A DNA stretch of 64,000 nucleotides from Crambe crambe. Its lineage: Eukaryota; Porifera; Demospongiae; Poecilosclerida; Crambeidae. Position 1 is the stretch's first letter, and each line of letters begins with the position of its first letter. The notes under the pieces were generated by a model. That model saw only the letters and a program-made list of their open reading frames with translations. It was not told where the DNA came from and searched no databases. A program made the translations under genes and the position numbers. The stretch is taken from NCBI GenBank assembly GCA_963924555.1, contig OZ004594.1:1240001-1304000 (forward strand), in the 5' to 3' direction. Positions 45,503 to 63,100 of the stretch are shown here, one piece after another.

Positions 45503-48500
45503 CAACAATCAATTCATACAGTATAAAAATACTCTTTCTCCATACTTTTTTGGTCCATGTGTAATATCGGTGAGCAGTGTGTCATAGAAGGTGCTCTGTT
45601 CTTTATTGAATTCCATGGATGCTGTCTCCTCTTCCTGAAGCACAGCATGGTCATCAGCAGTGCCAGTAGACTCAAGCACAGAGCGCCCAGCACCACCAGA
45701 CACCCAATGATGACCTGATCCTTGGTACTGCTGTTCTCAGTTGTAACTAGAGTCATGGAGGTCGTCTTTATGGTATTCTTTGATGGTTTAGTTGCGGATG
45801 ATGTGGAGTCCTGCTTTATTGTGATGATGTTGGTCGGAAACGAGGAGTTTGAAACGATAGGATCGCTGGTGGCTTGGTCTTTTCCATTGGTGGGTGTGGC
45901 CCCGTTAATTGTGGGTATGTTTTCAGTCGATATTTGCTGTGAAGTGGAAGAATGTTTGATAGGGGATGAAGTGATGGGTGGGGTTTGTCCAGAGGGTGTG
46001 GTCATGGCTGGATCCACACTGGGTGGCGGTAGATCACTAGTAAGTGATGAGAGATCTGCAGAAGGAATATACAAACAAGTATAGGCTATAATTACATTAA
46101 GACTGTACTAAATGGATGGAGCAGATGAATTCTCGGAACTACCATCCTTATTCAATTTTGGCGAGGCGAACAACCTCTACGTGCCAAGTTGCCTGATCCT
46201 TCGTTCAAATCACACATCATCACATTCTTTTGGGATTCCAGATCTTTAATGACAAGAGGGCAGTTGTAAAGTTACAGCTTCAGAAGTGATGTTCGTGGTT
46301 ACTTTAGTTGCTAAGTGTTGTTAGGTGTGTAGTGTACATCTCATGGTAAAAGTACTATGGATAGTGAATAGCATTGGAGACGTTTCCCTGGCTCATAACT
46401 GCACTAAATAGGACTTATAAGGCGCGTGGTGCTGATTCTACTGCTTGGCTGAGCGCAATTAGAGAGACGGACACTTGGTTGCTAGCCAGGACAGGTTCTG
46501 TGTGTATGAAACAGCATCAAAATTGGATTTGTCTTGTGCAGATGTTCTTCTCAAGATCATTTTTCAGATTAGACTACTGCTTTAGCAATTTTGATGTTAA
46601 TTATCATAACATTATAATTGTGTATACACACATAGTGAGTAAACTTTGTTTGATCCAAATCCACTATGTTATTATAACTAGAATTATTTAATGCACAAAT
46701 TTCATTTTGTGTATCTATCTTCAGTGCAGTGCAGTGCAGTGCAGTGCAGTGCAGTGCTTATGATGATATTGACCGGACATGATATCATAAGCTCTGCAGT
46801 TGTCACTTTAGGGGAAAGGTGCTATTGGGAGTTTTACTGTGTTTCCCTTCCCAACCAATATATATATACACAGTATGAGCAGGGTTTATTTAGTGCATAT
46901 GTGAAAGTCAAACAAGGGAAGGTGAAAACCGATCAACTCAATTCAATGAGAGCTGGTTTTGGTTGCAATGTCGCCTGGTATTTTCAAAATACCACGGCAG
47001 CTTCAGTGTTAGATGTTTGTAAATATGACTTACCCAGATGGACTGTTATGATAGGTGCTGCATCGAAGAGGAAGGTATTGAGTGAGCCAGGGGTTATCGA
47101 GCTGAAAGGTGCATTGGAGTGAACATAGTGCGCTACTGATCCAGTCACATTCCTGTGACACTGAACTCTGAAATTGTCTGTTGTGGAGGAACTATCCTCC
47201 AGGTATAACCCAATTACATCTCCATCTTGCACTGTCAAACGACGTCTCTCATCTGGCATAAAATAGACTAACTTTTCTCCATCAAGTGGTTCGAAATTGA
47301 ATACATTTGCACCAACGAGATCATATGAATCTTGTATCATTCTAGAGGGTCTCCACACTTGTAAGTGAATACTATTTCTTCCTCTCCTTTCCACAGCTAC
47401 CCCCCATTTTTTGATGATCCCCGGACAAGAGAAACTGTAGGTGGGTACCAGGGCTTGAATCCCCACAGGTAGCAACAGGCATTCACGTTCTTCTTGGTGG
47501 ACAAACGGAGGGAGATTATGAATACATTCTCTACTGTGTGCGGCTACTGCAGAGATTTAGTGTAAAAATATCAGAAGTACATTTTACAAGTGCTCACCAT
47601 TTCTGACAAAGAGCAAGAGAATTGCAAGTAGAATTCTTATCAATAGCAAGCTTTGATGCTTCATTTTACTGCTCACTCTCTCCGGTTCAGTCACCAGCTG
47701 AAACTACAACTTATGGCTCTCGGCCAGACTTTTTTATATTCAAATACAGCCCCTCAATGGAATGCTGTGCTAGTCGTATCCATAGATTCCATATTCAGTG
47801 GTTGAAGCATATGCAGCATCGTGAGCCAAGATGCACAATAATCCAATTTGCTTCACCCAAAACCAACTAATTCACTGTTTTGACTGCTCTGCCTTATTAA
47901 CAATGCAAGAAGTGTTTTATTTTTTCCGAGGGCATTGGGATGTGGTAGGTCTGCCATTCGGGGGGTTGAAGGAATGTGGAGTGATTGAATTCAGGTGGCA
48001 CTCCAGTGGGTGTGGCTATTTTGATTCATTTTTAGTGGGTGGAAGATTCTTACACTTTTGTTTCCTTTTAAAGACGTATGATGTTATCTTTCCCTTATTA
48101 GGCGTGAAAAAGAGAGGCAATCGGTGTTGAGTCTGCCCGGTCCTGCCGATATTGACTCTGATGTGCTGGATCTTGACGACAACTTTACACCCTCTTCGCT
48201 CTATGCCGGCACAGGGGGGAAGCCCCCACTAGCCTTCAGTATTTCCGATACAAAGCCTCAGCGTAAAAGGTCAGTTATTTGTTTTAAGGTCATCACATGA
48301 AATATCCCAGGAGTGTGATTATGCCACTAGACATTCTTAAGATTCTCAACGTTACCTTGTCAATTTACAATAATATGCAGTACATAATAATGTTGCCATT
48401 AAAAGTGAACATAGATGAAAGCACTAAAAGTATCCAAACTGTGAAATCCATCCCTCTCTGTTATCACTACACTACTAGGTCACTTATCAACCAGCCATCA

Positions 48501-48897
48501 CCGATTCTGGCAGAATCGATTATGACTGAGCCTAGTGAGTGGATGGTTGACCCCAACGAACCAAGATACTGTCTCTGCAATCAGGTAAACACAAATAGCT
48601 ATGTACAGTGTGTGTGTGGTCTGACATGTACTTCGTTTTATGTACAGGTTTCTTATGGTGAGATGGTTGGCTGTGATAACTCTGAGGTGGGTATGTGAAA
48701 AATGGTGTCTATGCACCTTTTATGCACGCATGCCAACAATGCAGTGAATCAACTGGGTTTTCTTTTTTATATTGCAGTGTCCCATAGAGTGGTTCCACTA
48801 TGGTTGCGTAAGCATCTCAGAGCCTCCCAAGGGAAAGTGGTACTGTCCTCAATGCTCTGCAAATATGAAGAAGAAAGGCAGCAGAAAAAACTATTAA
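44129..48897 (+). CDS. ING3: Inhibitor of growth protein 3
   Basis: ING3 is the PHD-finger subunit of the NuA4/TIP60 histone acetyltransferase complex and reads H3K4me3. The first exon (44129-44156) encodes MHYLEDYLE and the next starts at 44212 (IIEFLPAELKSRFLQIREL). The ING helical domain continues through QIHDLLDRHLRRVDQDL and ELEADTAGITEILEQ. After a low-complexity linker, a 3.1 kb intron (45022-48100) is followed by exons with SVLSLPGPADIDSDVLDLDD and then the PHD finger (YCLCNQVSYGEMVGCDN, WFHYGCVSI, GKWYCPQC), ending SRKNY. All Cys/His ligands of the finger are present. The long intron is exceptional for this window and hosts an antisense gene. Confidence 0.93.
45210..47664 (-). CDS. 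Single-pass receptor nested in an ING3 intron
   Basis: Four exons (47664-47598, 47546-47034, 46055-45546, 45466-45210) give 448 residues. There is a signal peptide (MKHQSLLLIRILLAILLLF) and a compact ectodomain of about 170 residues with CPGIIKKW, LQVWRPSRM, DLVGANVF and LTVQDGDVIGLYLE, which looks like a beta-sandwich. A long Ser/Thr/Pro stalk with several N-glycosylation sites follows, then one membrane span (VIIGCLVVLGALCLSLLALL) with a basic stop-transfer RKRR. The cytoplasmic tail holds several tyrosine motifs: ENPAYDH (NPxY, a PTB or endocytosis signal), HDYEIPI, YYDFP and a C-terminal LYEEV. I do not recognise a named family. It could be a lineage-specific adhesion or immune-type receptor. 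It lies wholly inside ING3 intron 45022-48100 on the opposite strand. Confidence 0.72.
45472..45500. repeat. GA microsatellite at a splice acceptor
   Basis: The (GA)n run, read as (CT)n on the minus strand, forms the pyrimidine tract just before exon 4 of the nested receptor. Confidence 0.85.
46725..46757. repeat. GTGCA pentanucleotide repeat
   Basis: Six to seven tandem AGTGC units in the 978 bp third intron of the nested receptor (46056-47033). I see no gene in the rest of that intron. Confidence 0.9.
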
Positions 48898-53721
<4,824 letters not shown>

Positions 53722-54104
53722 TGTAGTTGACAATAATAGCTAGTAGCTGGAAATCCATCATTTTTTTCTGTTTTTTTATTTGTATAATAATTATGCACTA
53801 TTATTATGTGTATCAAAAAATATCACACAGTTTTATTTTCTTTGTCCATTGTACATTGTTTTTTTGTTTTTTTTGTTTTTTTCCATTTCTGTTGCTGTGT
53901 AAGACTTGTATGATTTAGATGGTGTTATATACATGTTACTTTATCACCTTGTTTATGTCCATCATTATGTACATATAGATCTCTTTTCGATTTTCTCTTT
54001 TTCGATTTTTGCTTCTAAGTATTTATTCATTCAGTAATGCGCATGCGTATATGCATATGTTTGGGTGTGGCAATAATAGTATCTATGGGTGTGGCTTGTC
54101 GATC
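53722..54104. other. GRB2 3' region and putative promoter of the next gene
   Basis: T-rich GRB2 3' flank (53760-53990), then ATGCGCATGCGTAT at 54037-54050, an NRF1-like palindrome about 60 bp upstream of the proposed first exon of the ubiquitin-repeat gene. Confidence 0.45.
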
Positions 54105-57100
54105 ATGGCTGGTGCTCAAAGGTGAGTTCGTAGCTCGGCCCGTGAGATGTTCTAATCAGATACGCTAGTAGTTAGCCAGTCTCGTGAGCTAATACAGGTT
54201 TTAGGGGGTCTAGCATGCAATAGGTCAGGAAAGTTGATCATCAGTGTCAATTTTTGTGAGGGAGGAGGGAGGTCATCCTTAATTGAGTCGAGCAAGTTTT
54301 GTGGGTGTGGCTTCAAAGATTGCCTCATTGAATGGGGGTACCGGGTATTGATGAGTGCTCGCAAAATTTAAGACCATTGACAGTATATTTTGCTCGCTTG
54401 AATTTATCTTGCACATGCACAAATTCTACTGGTCAACCAAAAACCTCTGTACTGACTTTGTTCTAGAAATCCATGAAAATCGTGGATAGCATGCGCAGAA
54501 CATGTAAGTACGTCATCAAATTTGAGTGCACGTGTAGTCTTTACTTAGCGAGCAGGTAATTGCTGCCTCTTTATCTAGCTGCATGCAATTGATAGCAATC
54601 GTCCCTTCATGAAGGAGCTTACTGCTTCTATTTGTATGATTTTTAGAATTGAATAGCCAAGCCTACGTCCACCTTCTTGAATAGCTTCAAGAAATCTTGA
54701 GCCATCCTTTTGCTTGCACTATTTCGACTGAGTCATGACGTATTGTGACGCGATTTTCTATGCGCGGCGCACACTGCTGCTTACTCAGCAAAACAAAGTC
54801 AGTATAGGAGTTTGACCAGACTCTCTCTTCTGCGTGTGAGAGTCTGGCCCGCGCGAGACTATTCTCTCCCCATTATAAATCCCTTGTAGTATAGTCTAGC
54901 ATAGCCGACCCCTTTTATTGGTGGGTGGGGGAAGGGAAAGAGCTTGGTGTCATTATACAGCATTTTGTGCATGGTGCATGTTATAGTTATACCAGTTGCA
55001 CGCCCAATCAGATTGCAGTATAGCCTTGTACCCAGGCCACCACTTTTTTTGTGGGGCGGTGGAAAAGTGAGAGGGCCTGGTGTCAATTATTGTACCTAGA
55101 CTCTAAAATGATGCAGAGGCGGGAAATAGAGCACTGTTTGTGCATGCGCCAAAAATTTCAAAAAAAATTTCACGCAAAATTCCTGCCATTACACTTTATG
55201 ATGGTGTGTGATGTCACAGCATGTAACTACGTGTATGAGCATGCGCTATAAGATACCAAGAAAACCATTGCAATGAAATTCTCTGGAGAAGAGAAGACAA
55301 GACTGGCACTTTTAAAATTATTCATAGTGGCAAGAATTTCTTTATCCATAAACTGCTCTCCCTTAAATCCAGAGGAGATGATCACAGCCTTAGCTCTCCA
55401 CTATTCCCCAATGAACAAACGAATGGAGAGAATTACTTGCTGCTGCTCCTTGTTCAGTACTAGGTGGGGTTGTCCCAGCTGAAATAGGGCGAAAACAAAC
55501 ACACCGTCCGCAATGAAGAACTGGTGAACTAGAGCTGGTCTGCTGCAGTGCTATTGCATCATGCATCAGCACGTTCTATCAGCTTAGCTTTAGACCTGAT
55601 CCACATCAGCAAAATAAACTGAGACAGTACTATCCCTCTCAAGTCAAGCTTATGGTTGAAAACAAGTAGCAATGACTCTTCTTGTCTAACCAGTTGGTAG
55701 CAGCACTTCTTTCATTAACAGCTTGCAAAGAACGCTTCTCAGAGTAAGGTGAGTTGAATCTAGCGCAGAAAGAGCAAAAGCGACAGAACAGTCTCTATCT
55801 AGAGCTGCTGACTCAGATCTCATCATGTAATGTTTATTACGATATGTGTAAGGGACGTGCACGTGGGAGCATGTGTATGCAATTAATGCAGGCCCTCTCA
55901 CTTTTCCACCGTCCTGTGAAAAAAGCAGGGCCTGGTATGAGACTATATAGTTGCAGTATTGCATTCTTTGCACAGTAAAAAGTGGTTCAGCAAGAATTCT
56001 CTAGAATGGCTGAGTGTGAGATAAGCATTCAGGGAGCTTGATTTGCCACAAGTCAGACACAAGTCACCATCTTAACTACAATACGCTAAGGAGCACAAGT
56101 TCACAAATTACTCCAGCCTTAAGTGCACCATGCACTGTATTTCATCACCAACCTTAAGTGTGCCATGCACTGTATTTCATCACCAGCCTTTGGCAACATG
56201 AATGGTCCCATGGCCTCCAAGTCCTATTTTAGCATTGTACACGTACATACATATGTACATATGCACTGTGTGACCCTGGGATTAAATAGTCTGGCGTAGT
56301 CTACCCTTATTGGTAGGCAGGGGAAGGGAAAAGGTCTGAGTTTTAACTATTGCTGTCTATAATAATTACAGTTATAATATCTTTGTGGAAACCCCTACAA
56401 ATCCAACCTCCATCACTCTTGAGGTTAAGGCTTCTGATACAATTAAGACCATCAAGTCTAAGCTTCAAGATGAAGAAGGTATTCCTTCTAATGAACAAAG
56501 ACTCTTCTTTAATGGGAAGCAACTTGAAGATGGTCGTACATTATCAGAATATAACATCCAGAAGGAATCCACACTTTATTTGCACACTAGCTTGATAATA
56601 TTTGTGAAGACGCTTACCGTGAAAACCATCATCCTTAAAGTTGAGACTTCTGATACTATTGAGAGTGTTAAGTCAAAGATCCAGGACAAGGAAGGTATCC
56701 CTCCTCACCAACAAATACTCTTCTTTGCTGGAAAGCAACTTGAAGATGGCTTTACATTATCAGACTATAACATTCAGAAGGAGTCCACCCTTCATCTTGT
56801 GCAAAATGTAATATTTGTGAAGACACTTACTGGCAAAACCATCACCTTTGAGTTTGAAGCTTCTGATACAATTGAGAGTGTTAAGTCAAAGATCCAGGAC
56901 AAGGAAGGTATTCCTCCTGACCAACAGAGACTCTTCTTTGGTGGGAGGCAACTTAAAGATGACCTTACATTATCAGACTATAACATTCAGAAGGAGTCTA
57001 CCCTTCATCTTGTGCAAAATGTAATATTTGTTAAGACACTTACTGGCAAACTCATCACCTTTGAGTTTGAAGCTTCTGATACAATTGAGAGTATTAAGTC

Positions 57101-60100
57101 AAAGATCCAGGATAAGGAAGGTATTCCTCCTGACCAACAGAGACTCTTCTTTGCTGAGAGTCAACTTGAAGATGGCCGTACATTATCAGACTATAACATT
57201 CAGAATAAGTCCATCCTTCATCTTGTATTGCATCTGGAAAGTGTAATATTTGTGAAGACGCTTTCTGGCTCAATTACCATGACCCTTGAGTTTGAAGCTT
57301 CTGATACAATTGAGAGTGTTAAGTCAAAGATCCAGGATAAGGAAGGGATTTCTCCTGACCAACAGAGACTCTTCTTTGCTGGAAAGAAACTTGAAGATGG
57401 CTGTACATTATCAGACTATAACATTCAGAAGGAGTCCACCCTTTATATGCACACTTGGAAAATTTTTGTGAAGACCCTTACTGGCAAAACCATCACCCTT
57501 GAATTTGAAGCTTCTGATACAATTGAGAATATCAAGTCAAAGATCTATGACAAGGAAGGTATTCCTCCTGACCAACAGAGACTCATCTTCGATGGGAAGC
57601 AACTTGAAGATGGCCGTACATCATCATCCTATAACATTCAGAAGGAATCCACCCTTCATATCGTTTTGCGTTTACGATCTGACATGCGAATTTTTATAAA
57701 GATGCCTACTGGCAAAATCATCACCCTTGAGGTTGTGGCTTCTGATACAATTGAGAATGTTAAGTCAAAGATCCAGGATAAGGAAGGTATTCCTCCTGAC
57801 CAACAGACACTCATCTTTGCTGGGTGGCAACTAGAAGAAGATGACCTTATATTATCAGACTATAACATTCAGAACGAGTCCACCCTTCATCTCGTATTGC
57901 ATATACGTTCTAGCATACAAATGTTTGTGAAGATGCCTACTGGCAAAACCATCACCATCGAGGTTGAAGCTTCTGATACAATTAAGGATGTCAAGTCAAA
58001 GATCCAGGACAAGGAAGGTATTCCTTCTGACCAGCAAAGACTCTTCTTTAATGGGAGGCAACTTGAATATGGCCTTACATTATCAAAATATAACATTCAG
58101 AAGGAGTCCACCCTTCATTTAGTATTACGTCCTGGCATGCAAATTTCTGTGAAGACGCTTACTGGCAAAACCATCACACTTGAGGCTGAGGCTTCTGATA
58201 CAGTGGAGAATATTAAGTCAAAGATCCAGGACAAGGAAGGTATTCCTCCTGACCAACAGAGACTCATTTTTGCTGGGAGGCAACTTGAAGATGATCATAC
58301 ATTATCACATTATGACATCCAGATGAAGCCTATCCTTCAACTTATATTGAATATGGATAATGTCATGCAAATTTTTGTAGAGACTTTTACAGGCAAAACC
58401 ATCTCTCTGTTGGTGGAGGCATTCGATACAATTGAGAATGTCAAGTCTAAGATCCAAGACAGGGAAGGTATTCCTTCTGATCAACAGAGACTCACATATG
58501 CTGGGAAACAACTAGAAGATGGTTATAGTTTATCAGATTACAAAATCCAGAATGACTGCACTCTTCATCTTGAGTCATATCTGCATAGTAGCATGCAAAT
58601 TGTAGTGAAGCCTCTTCATGACAAAACCATTACCCTTGATGTTAAGACTTCTGATACAATCAAGGACATCAAATCTAAGCTACTGGACAGGGAAGGTTTT
58701 CCTCCTGAGAATCAGATACTCGTGTTTGCTGGAAAGCAACTTGAAGATGGTTGTACATTATCAGATTACAACATCCAAAAGGAATCCACCCTTCATGTTT
58801 TATTTCGCATCAAAAGTGTATTTGTGAGGATGCTTTCAGGCAGAACCATCACTCTTCAGTTCGAACGATATAGATGTACAATTGAGAATATCAAGTCAAA
58901 GATTCGGGGCAAGGTAGGGATTCCTATTGACCAACAGAGACTCATCGTTGCTGGTAAGCTACTGGAAGATGGCCACAGTATTCATGAATACTTAATATAT
59001 ACCGATTGTACCATAAATCTTTATCATGGAGTCATGCCTATCCTCATAAAGACCCATGATGGCAAAACCATCACCCTTGAGGTAGAAGCATATGACACCA
59101 TCAGGACTGTGAAGTCAAAGATTCATGACAAGGAAGGAATACCATCCGATCAACAACGTCTCATCTTTACTGGGAAGAAACTCAAGGACTACCAAACATT
59201 GTCACATTGTAATATTCATGATGAGTCCACACTTCATCTTTTTCATGGTGTCATGCATCTCTTTGTGAAGACCCTTACAGGCAAAACCATCGAGCTTGAA
59301 GTCAAGGTTTCCGATACTACTGAAATTATTAAGTCCAAGATCCAGGATAAGGAAGGAATCCCACCTGATCAGCAAGTACTCGCCTTCGATGGGAAGCAAC
59401 TTATGGATGGATATTCTTTATCGGATTACACTATTCATGACAATGACCTGCTTCATCTAGTGTTACAGATATTTGTGAAGACCAAGAATGAAGAAACCAT
59501 AACCCTCCTTGTAAAGCCAACTGATACCATCAAAAGTATCAAGTCCAGTATTTATTGTAAATCAAAATTTCAAATCTCACCACAACGACAGCAACTTTTT
59601 TTTGCTACAAAGGAACTTTTTGAAGATGGCCTCACTGTATTTGACTATATCATCAAGAATAACTCAACTCTTCATTTATACGAATGTGAGTATTGTTGAT
59701 TTATTCTATAGGGGGTTGTTAATTAAGAACCGTGCATTCATTCCTTCAGCTGGCGATTTAGTATCATATGTGTCATCGCTCCCTGCTTCTGTCTGCCCCT
59801 TCCTAAATCAGCAGCTGGACTGGGACAATCAAATGGACAGGGACCTACATTTCGTAGCAGATGATTACATGTTGGACTGGGAGAAGAAACTCTCAAACCA
59901 ATTGGGAATAACCCTTAGTGATATATACAATATCAAAACAGAACACCATAAGCCTAATCTCATAAGGTAAGTAAGATTCCATTGCAAGTGTTTACTTGTT
60001 ATAACTATCAAGGTATGAATAATGACTGTTATTTATCTCCACAGGAGAGCAGTCTTGAAGAAGTGGAAGAAAAAGCAAGGTGTCCATGCCACCTATAATA

Positions 60101-63100
60101 ACTTGCTGCGCCAATGCTGTCTTGGAGGGGATGCACATACTGCTGCAGCCATTTGTGAAGTCCTAAGGAAAGAGAGAGGTATACCTATACTAATCATACT
60201 ACATGTCATTTCAGTGACACACAAAATTTCATGCCAACTGGCTAGCTATAGTAAAAATGATGGAGATGATATTGGAAGGGGGGCTTTAATCAACCAGGGG
60301 TGACCTAATTTTGTACCTCCAAGCACCACTTTGACTAGCACTTATTACATACAGTGAAATCTATTTAGTTAGTCCATGCATCATTAAATATCACTCTGTC
60401 ATGTCCCAATAGAACCTATTCTGTCTTTAAAGGGAAAGGCCACTTGTTCCTGGCCCAGGAGTGGTCACATTAAGCAGGATTCTACTGTTTAACCTGTCTA
60501 ATGCTCTTGAGATTTAAGCCCATTTATTTTAAACAGATGTAGATGAAGATGCTGAGGAAGAAACAGCAAATGCAGAAGACATAGAAGATGCTAATGCTGA
60601 TAAAGAAGCAACAACTGCTGATGAAGAAACAGTTGCAGACGACTTCATCAAGGTTATTGAGGAAGCTGCTGCTAATGATAAAGAGATTGAAAGGAAAATG
60701 GCTCACTCCACCTTTGTTGGTCCTCCAGGCTCTGGCAAGAGTTCATTCATGGATCGTCTACTAGGTAGGCAGAGGAAGCAATTCTCCCCTTCCACCGGAG
60801 TGTGTGGTACCATCATTATGGTCGACATTGACGTAACTAAATCGTGCCCTCTCCAGGCGGTTAACATACTAGAGTCTGATGTTTGGGAAGAAGCCGAATG
60901 CAACGAATCATTTGTGGGGCAAATGGATGTTAGAAATGAACTAGCCCCAAAAAGACCTGGGTTTGAGGATAGGAACGAACCAGAAAGTACTGAATTATAT
61001 ATTGGACGTGAGACACACTCTGAGCATATTGAAGAATTCGAAGAAGTTATAGAAAGTGTTATACCTGACATGCCAGTCCAGTCAGCAGAAGAAGCTGCCA
61101 GTCTAACTGCAGCAACAACCACTCCCCCTATTGAAGAGACGACTACCAGTCTCCCAATCAAATCAAAAATTATCACATTGAAGTTTGACGATAACACCCG
61201 TTCAGTGATTAAGAAATATGGCTTCAAGAAATTCAAGAAGTACCTCAAGAAAACCTTTACCCTGTACCTCAGGGACACCGGAGGCCAGGTGGAGTTCCAA
61301 GAAATTATAGGTCTTCTCGTATTTGGCCCATCTATCATCTTCTTTCTTTTCAATATCAATCTTGGATTTCAGGAAAAGTTCAGCATCGAATACAGGGTTA
61401 GTGCTAGTGAGTCTACTAACCACTACACCTCTTCTATCACTACAGAAGAAGCCCTACTCCAGTGCTTGTCTACTGTGTATGCTATGGATACATCGAGTGA
61501 AAGCCGTGTCAAGACACACAAGCCTCTTGTATTTATTGTTGGCACTCACATCGATGAGCTTCAAGCCAGAATCAAAGATAAGGATCTGGTTGATGCCGAA
61601 ATTGCCAAGCTGAATCGACACTTGGATTCATTGCTTATCAATAATGGATTTCGCCACCTTGTTGAGTATTATGATCCAGATGAAGGAAAGGTCATGTTTA
61701 CTATCAATAACATGTCTGATAGTGACAACGATTTCACATTCGTTCGAAGACGAGTCGAAAATTTGATCAAAGGTCGTGATGAGTTCACCATCCAATACCC
61801 ACTCAAGTACCTGTTATTCTGCCTCGACTTGCAATTCAGAAAAGAATGCATATTGACTCTCAAGGAATGCAAGGCCATGGCAGCAGTGTATGGTATCACA
61901 GGAGACCAAGTAATTGACCTCCTACACTTCCTTCACTTCAGAATTGGTGTCATCCGATACTTTGATGTTGAAGGTTTGAGACACATTATCATTAAAGAGC
62001 CTCAAGTTCTCTTCAATAAAGTTACCAATCTCATCATCAAAACCTTCTCTTCTGCATCCCTCAGAGATACAGAAAGAAATGATTTCAAGAAGAGGGGCAT
62101 TTTTTCAGCATCTTCCTTCAAAAGCATTGTTGAAACTGACGACAAGATTACCTCAAGTGAGTTTCTACAGCTTTTGGTTCACCTCCGCATTATTGCTCCA
62201 TTCCCCACACCAGAAGGTCAGGAAAAGAAATACTTCATGCCGTGCGTTCTTAATCACGTTCCAGAATCCAATTTAATTCTTCACACAGATATCTTACCTC
62301 TGGCTATCACATTTGAACGTAGACATTGTCCTAAAGGTGTGTTTGGCGTCCTGGTTACTCACATCATGACCCCGGAATCAGATCTCAAAACCTATTATCA
62401 AGCTGAATTTCAACTTATGGAAGAGAGGATATTCAAAGATCAAGTGTCTTTTAATGTCATATCCCGTGAAATTGAAGAAGATGAAATATCTATTAAAGTC
62501 AATCCTTCACATCTTGAGATCAATTTCTTTCCTTACTCACAAGGTGAAGATCGTGAAGTATCAATTGAAGAAGTTTGTAGCACCATTCGTGAGATTGTGG
62601 AGAAGTCAATTGTTAAGTCTTTCAGGGATCTACACTATAATGAAGAGAGAGTCAAACCAATAATGTGCCTCAGATGTGAATTCTGCAATGAACTCCATCA
62701 AGTGAAAAAAGCAAAAAGAATTACTTGCAAAAAAACACGTAAAACTAGTCGTATTCCACCACGAGGAAGATATTGGTATGACAAAGGTCGGTCAATAATA
62801 ATGATCATGGTAGCTAGCTAATATGGCTACTGGAGCCCTAGCCTCATACCCAGGCCCTCTTTTTGCAGAGTCAAAAAAAAGAAGAAGCGGGCCTTGCCAC
62901 CTGGGTACAAAGCTACTTAGCTACCATTTCATGTTCATGCTGTCATGTGTATTTTCTGTCCCTTCAGGTTCAGCTGATAGTCTCCATGAAGGAAGTGCTA
63001 GAGTTGCCAGTATAGATGAAGAAAGGACAGAACTAGGTAATGATTTACATGATTGTGGTATGATAATCTTTCATTTGAGTTTGGTCTATTTTCAGTCAAA

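Larger units (their letters stand above)
54122..56371. other. Repeat-rich 2.25 kb proposed first intron
   Basis: No conserved exon is visible. It is filled with short repeat pieces: a pair of related segments at about 54893-54960 and 56284-56350 (TAGTCTRGCRTAG ... GGGGAAGGGAAA), another family at 55019-55096 and 55880-55960 (AGAGGGCCTGGT and its complement), and a 35 bp tandem repeat at 56117-56186. If the proposed first exon is wrong, this is intergenic. Confidence 0.5.

Noticed and set aside
46374..47122. Plus-strand frames in the ING3 intron
   Set aside because: They lie opposite or between exons of the minus-strand nested receptor, and one is driven by the GTGCA repeat.
55051..55978. Small frames of 66-75 codons in the 54-56 kb region
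   Set aside because: They overlap repeat elements, have no splice context and no protein-like conservation pattern.
56117..56186. CRISPR-like array (also the 43 bp repeat at 50731 and the GTGCA repeat at 46725)
   Set aside because: Direct tandem repeats with no spacers, in a eukaryotic intron or intergenic setting.
56372..59685. Classical polyubiquitin (UBC) gene
   Set aside because: Units are diverged and lack Gly-Gly, and the frame continues by splicing into Death and GTPase domains.
60703..61359. 218-codon antisense frame opposite the GTPase exon
   Set aside because: The plus strand encodes a clear P-loop GTPase in the same place and the antisense frame has no recognisable domain.
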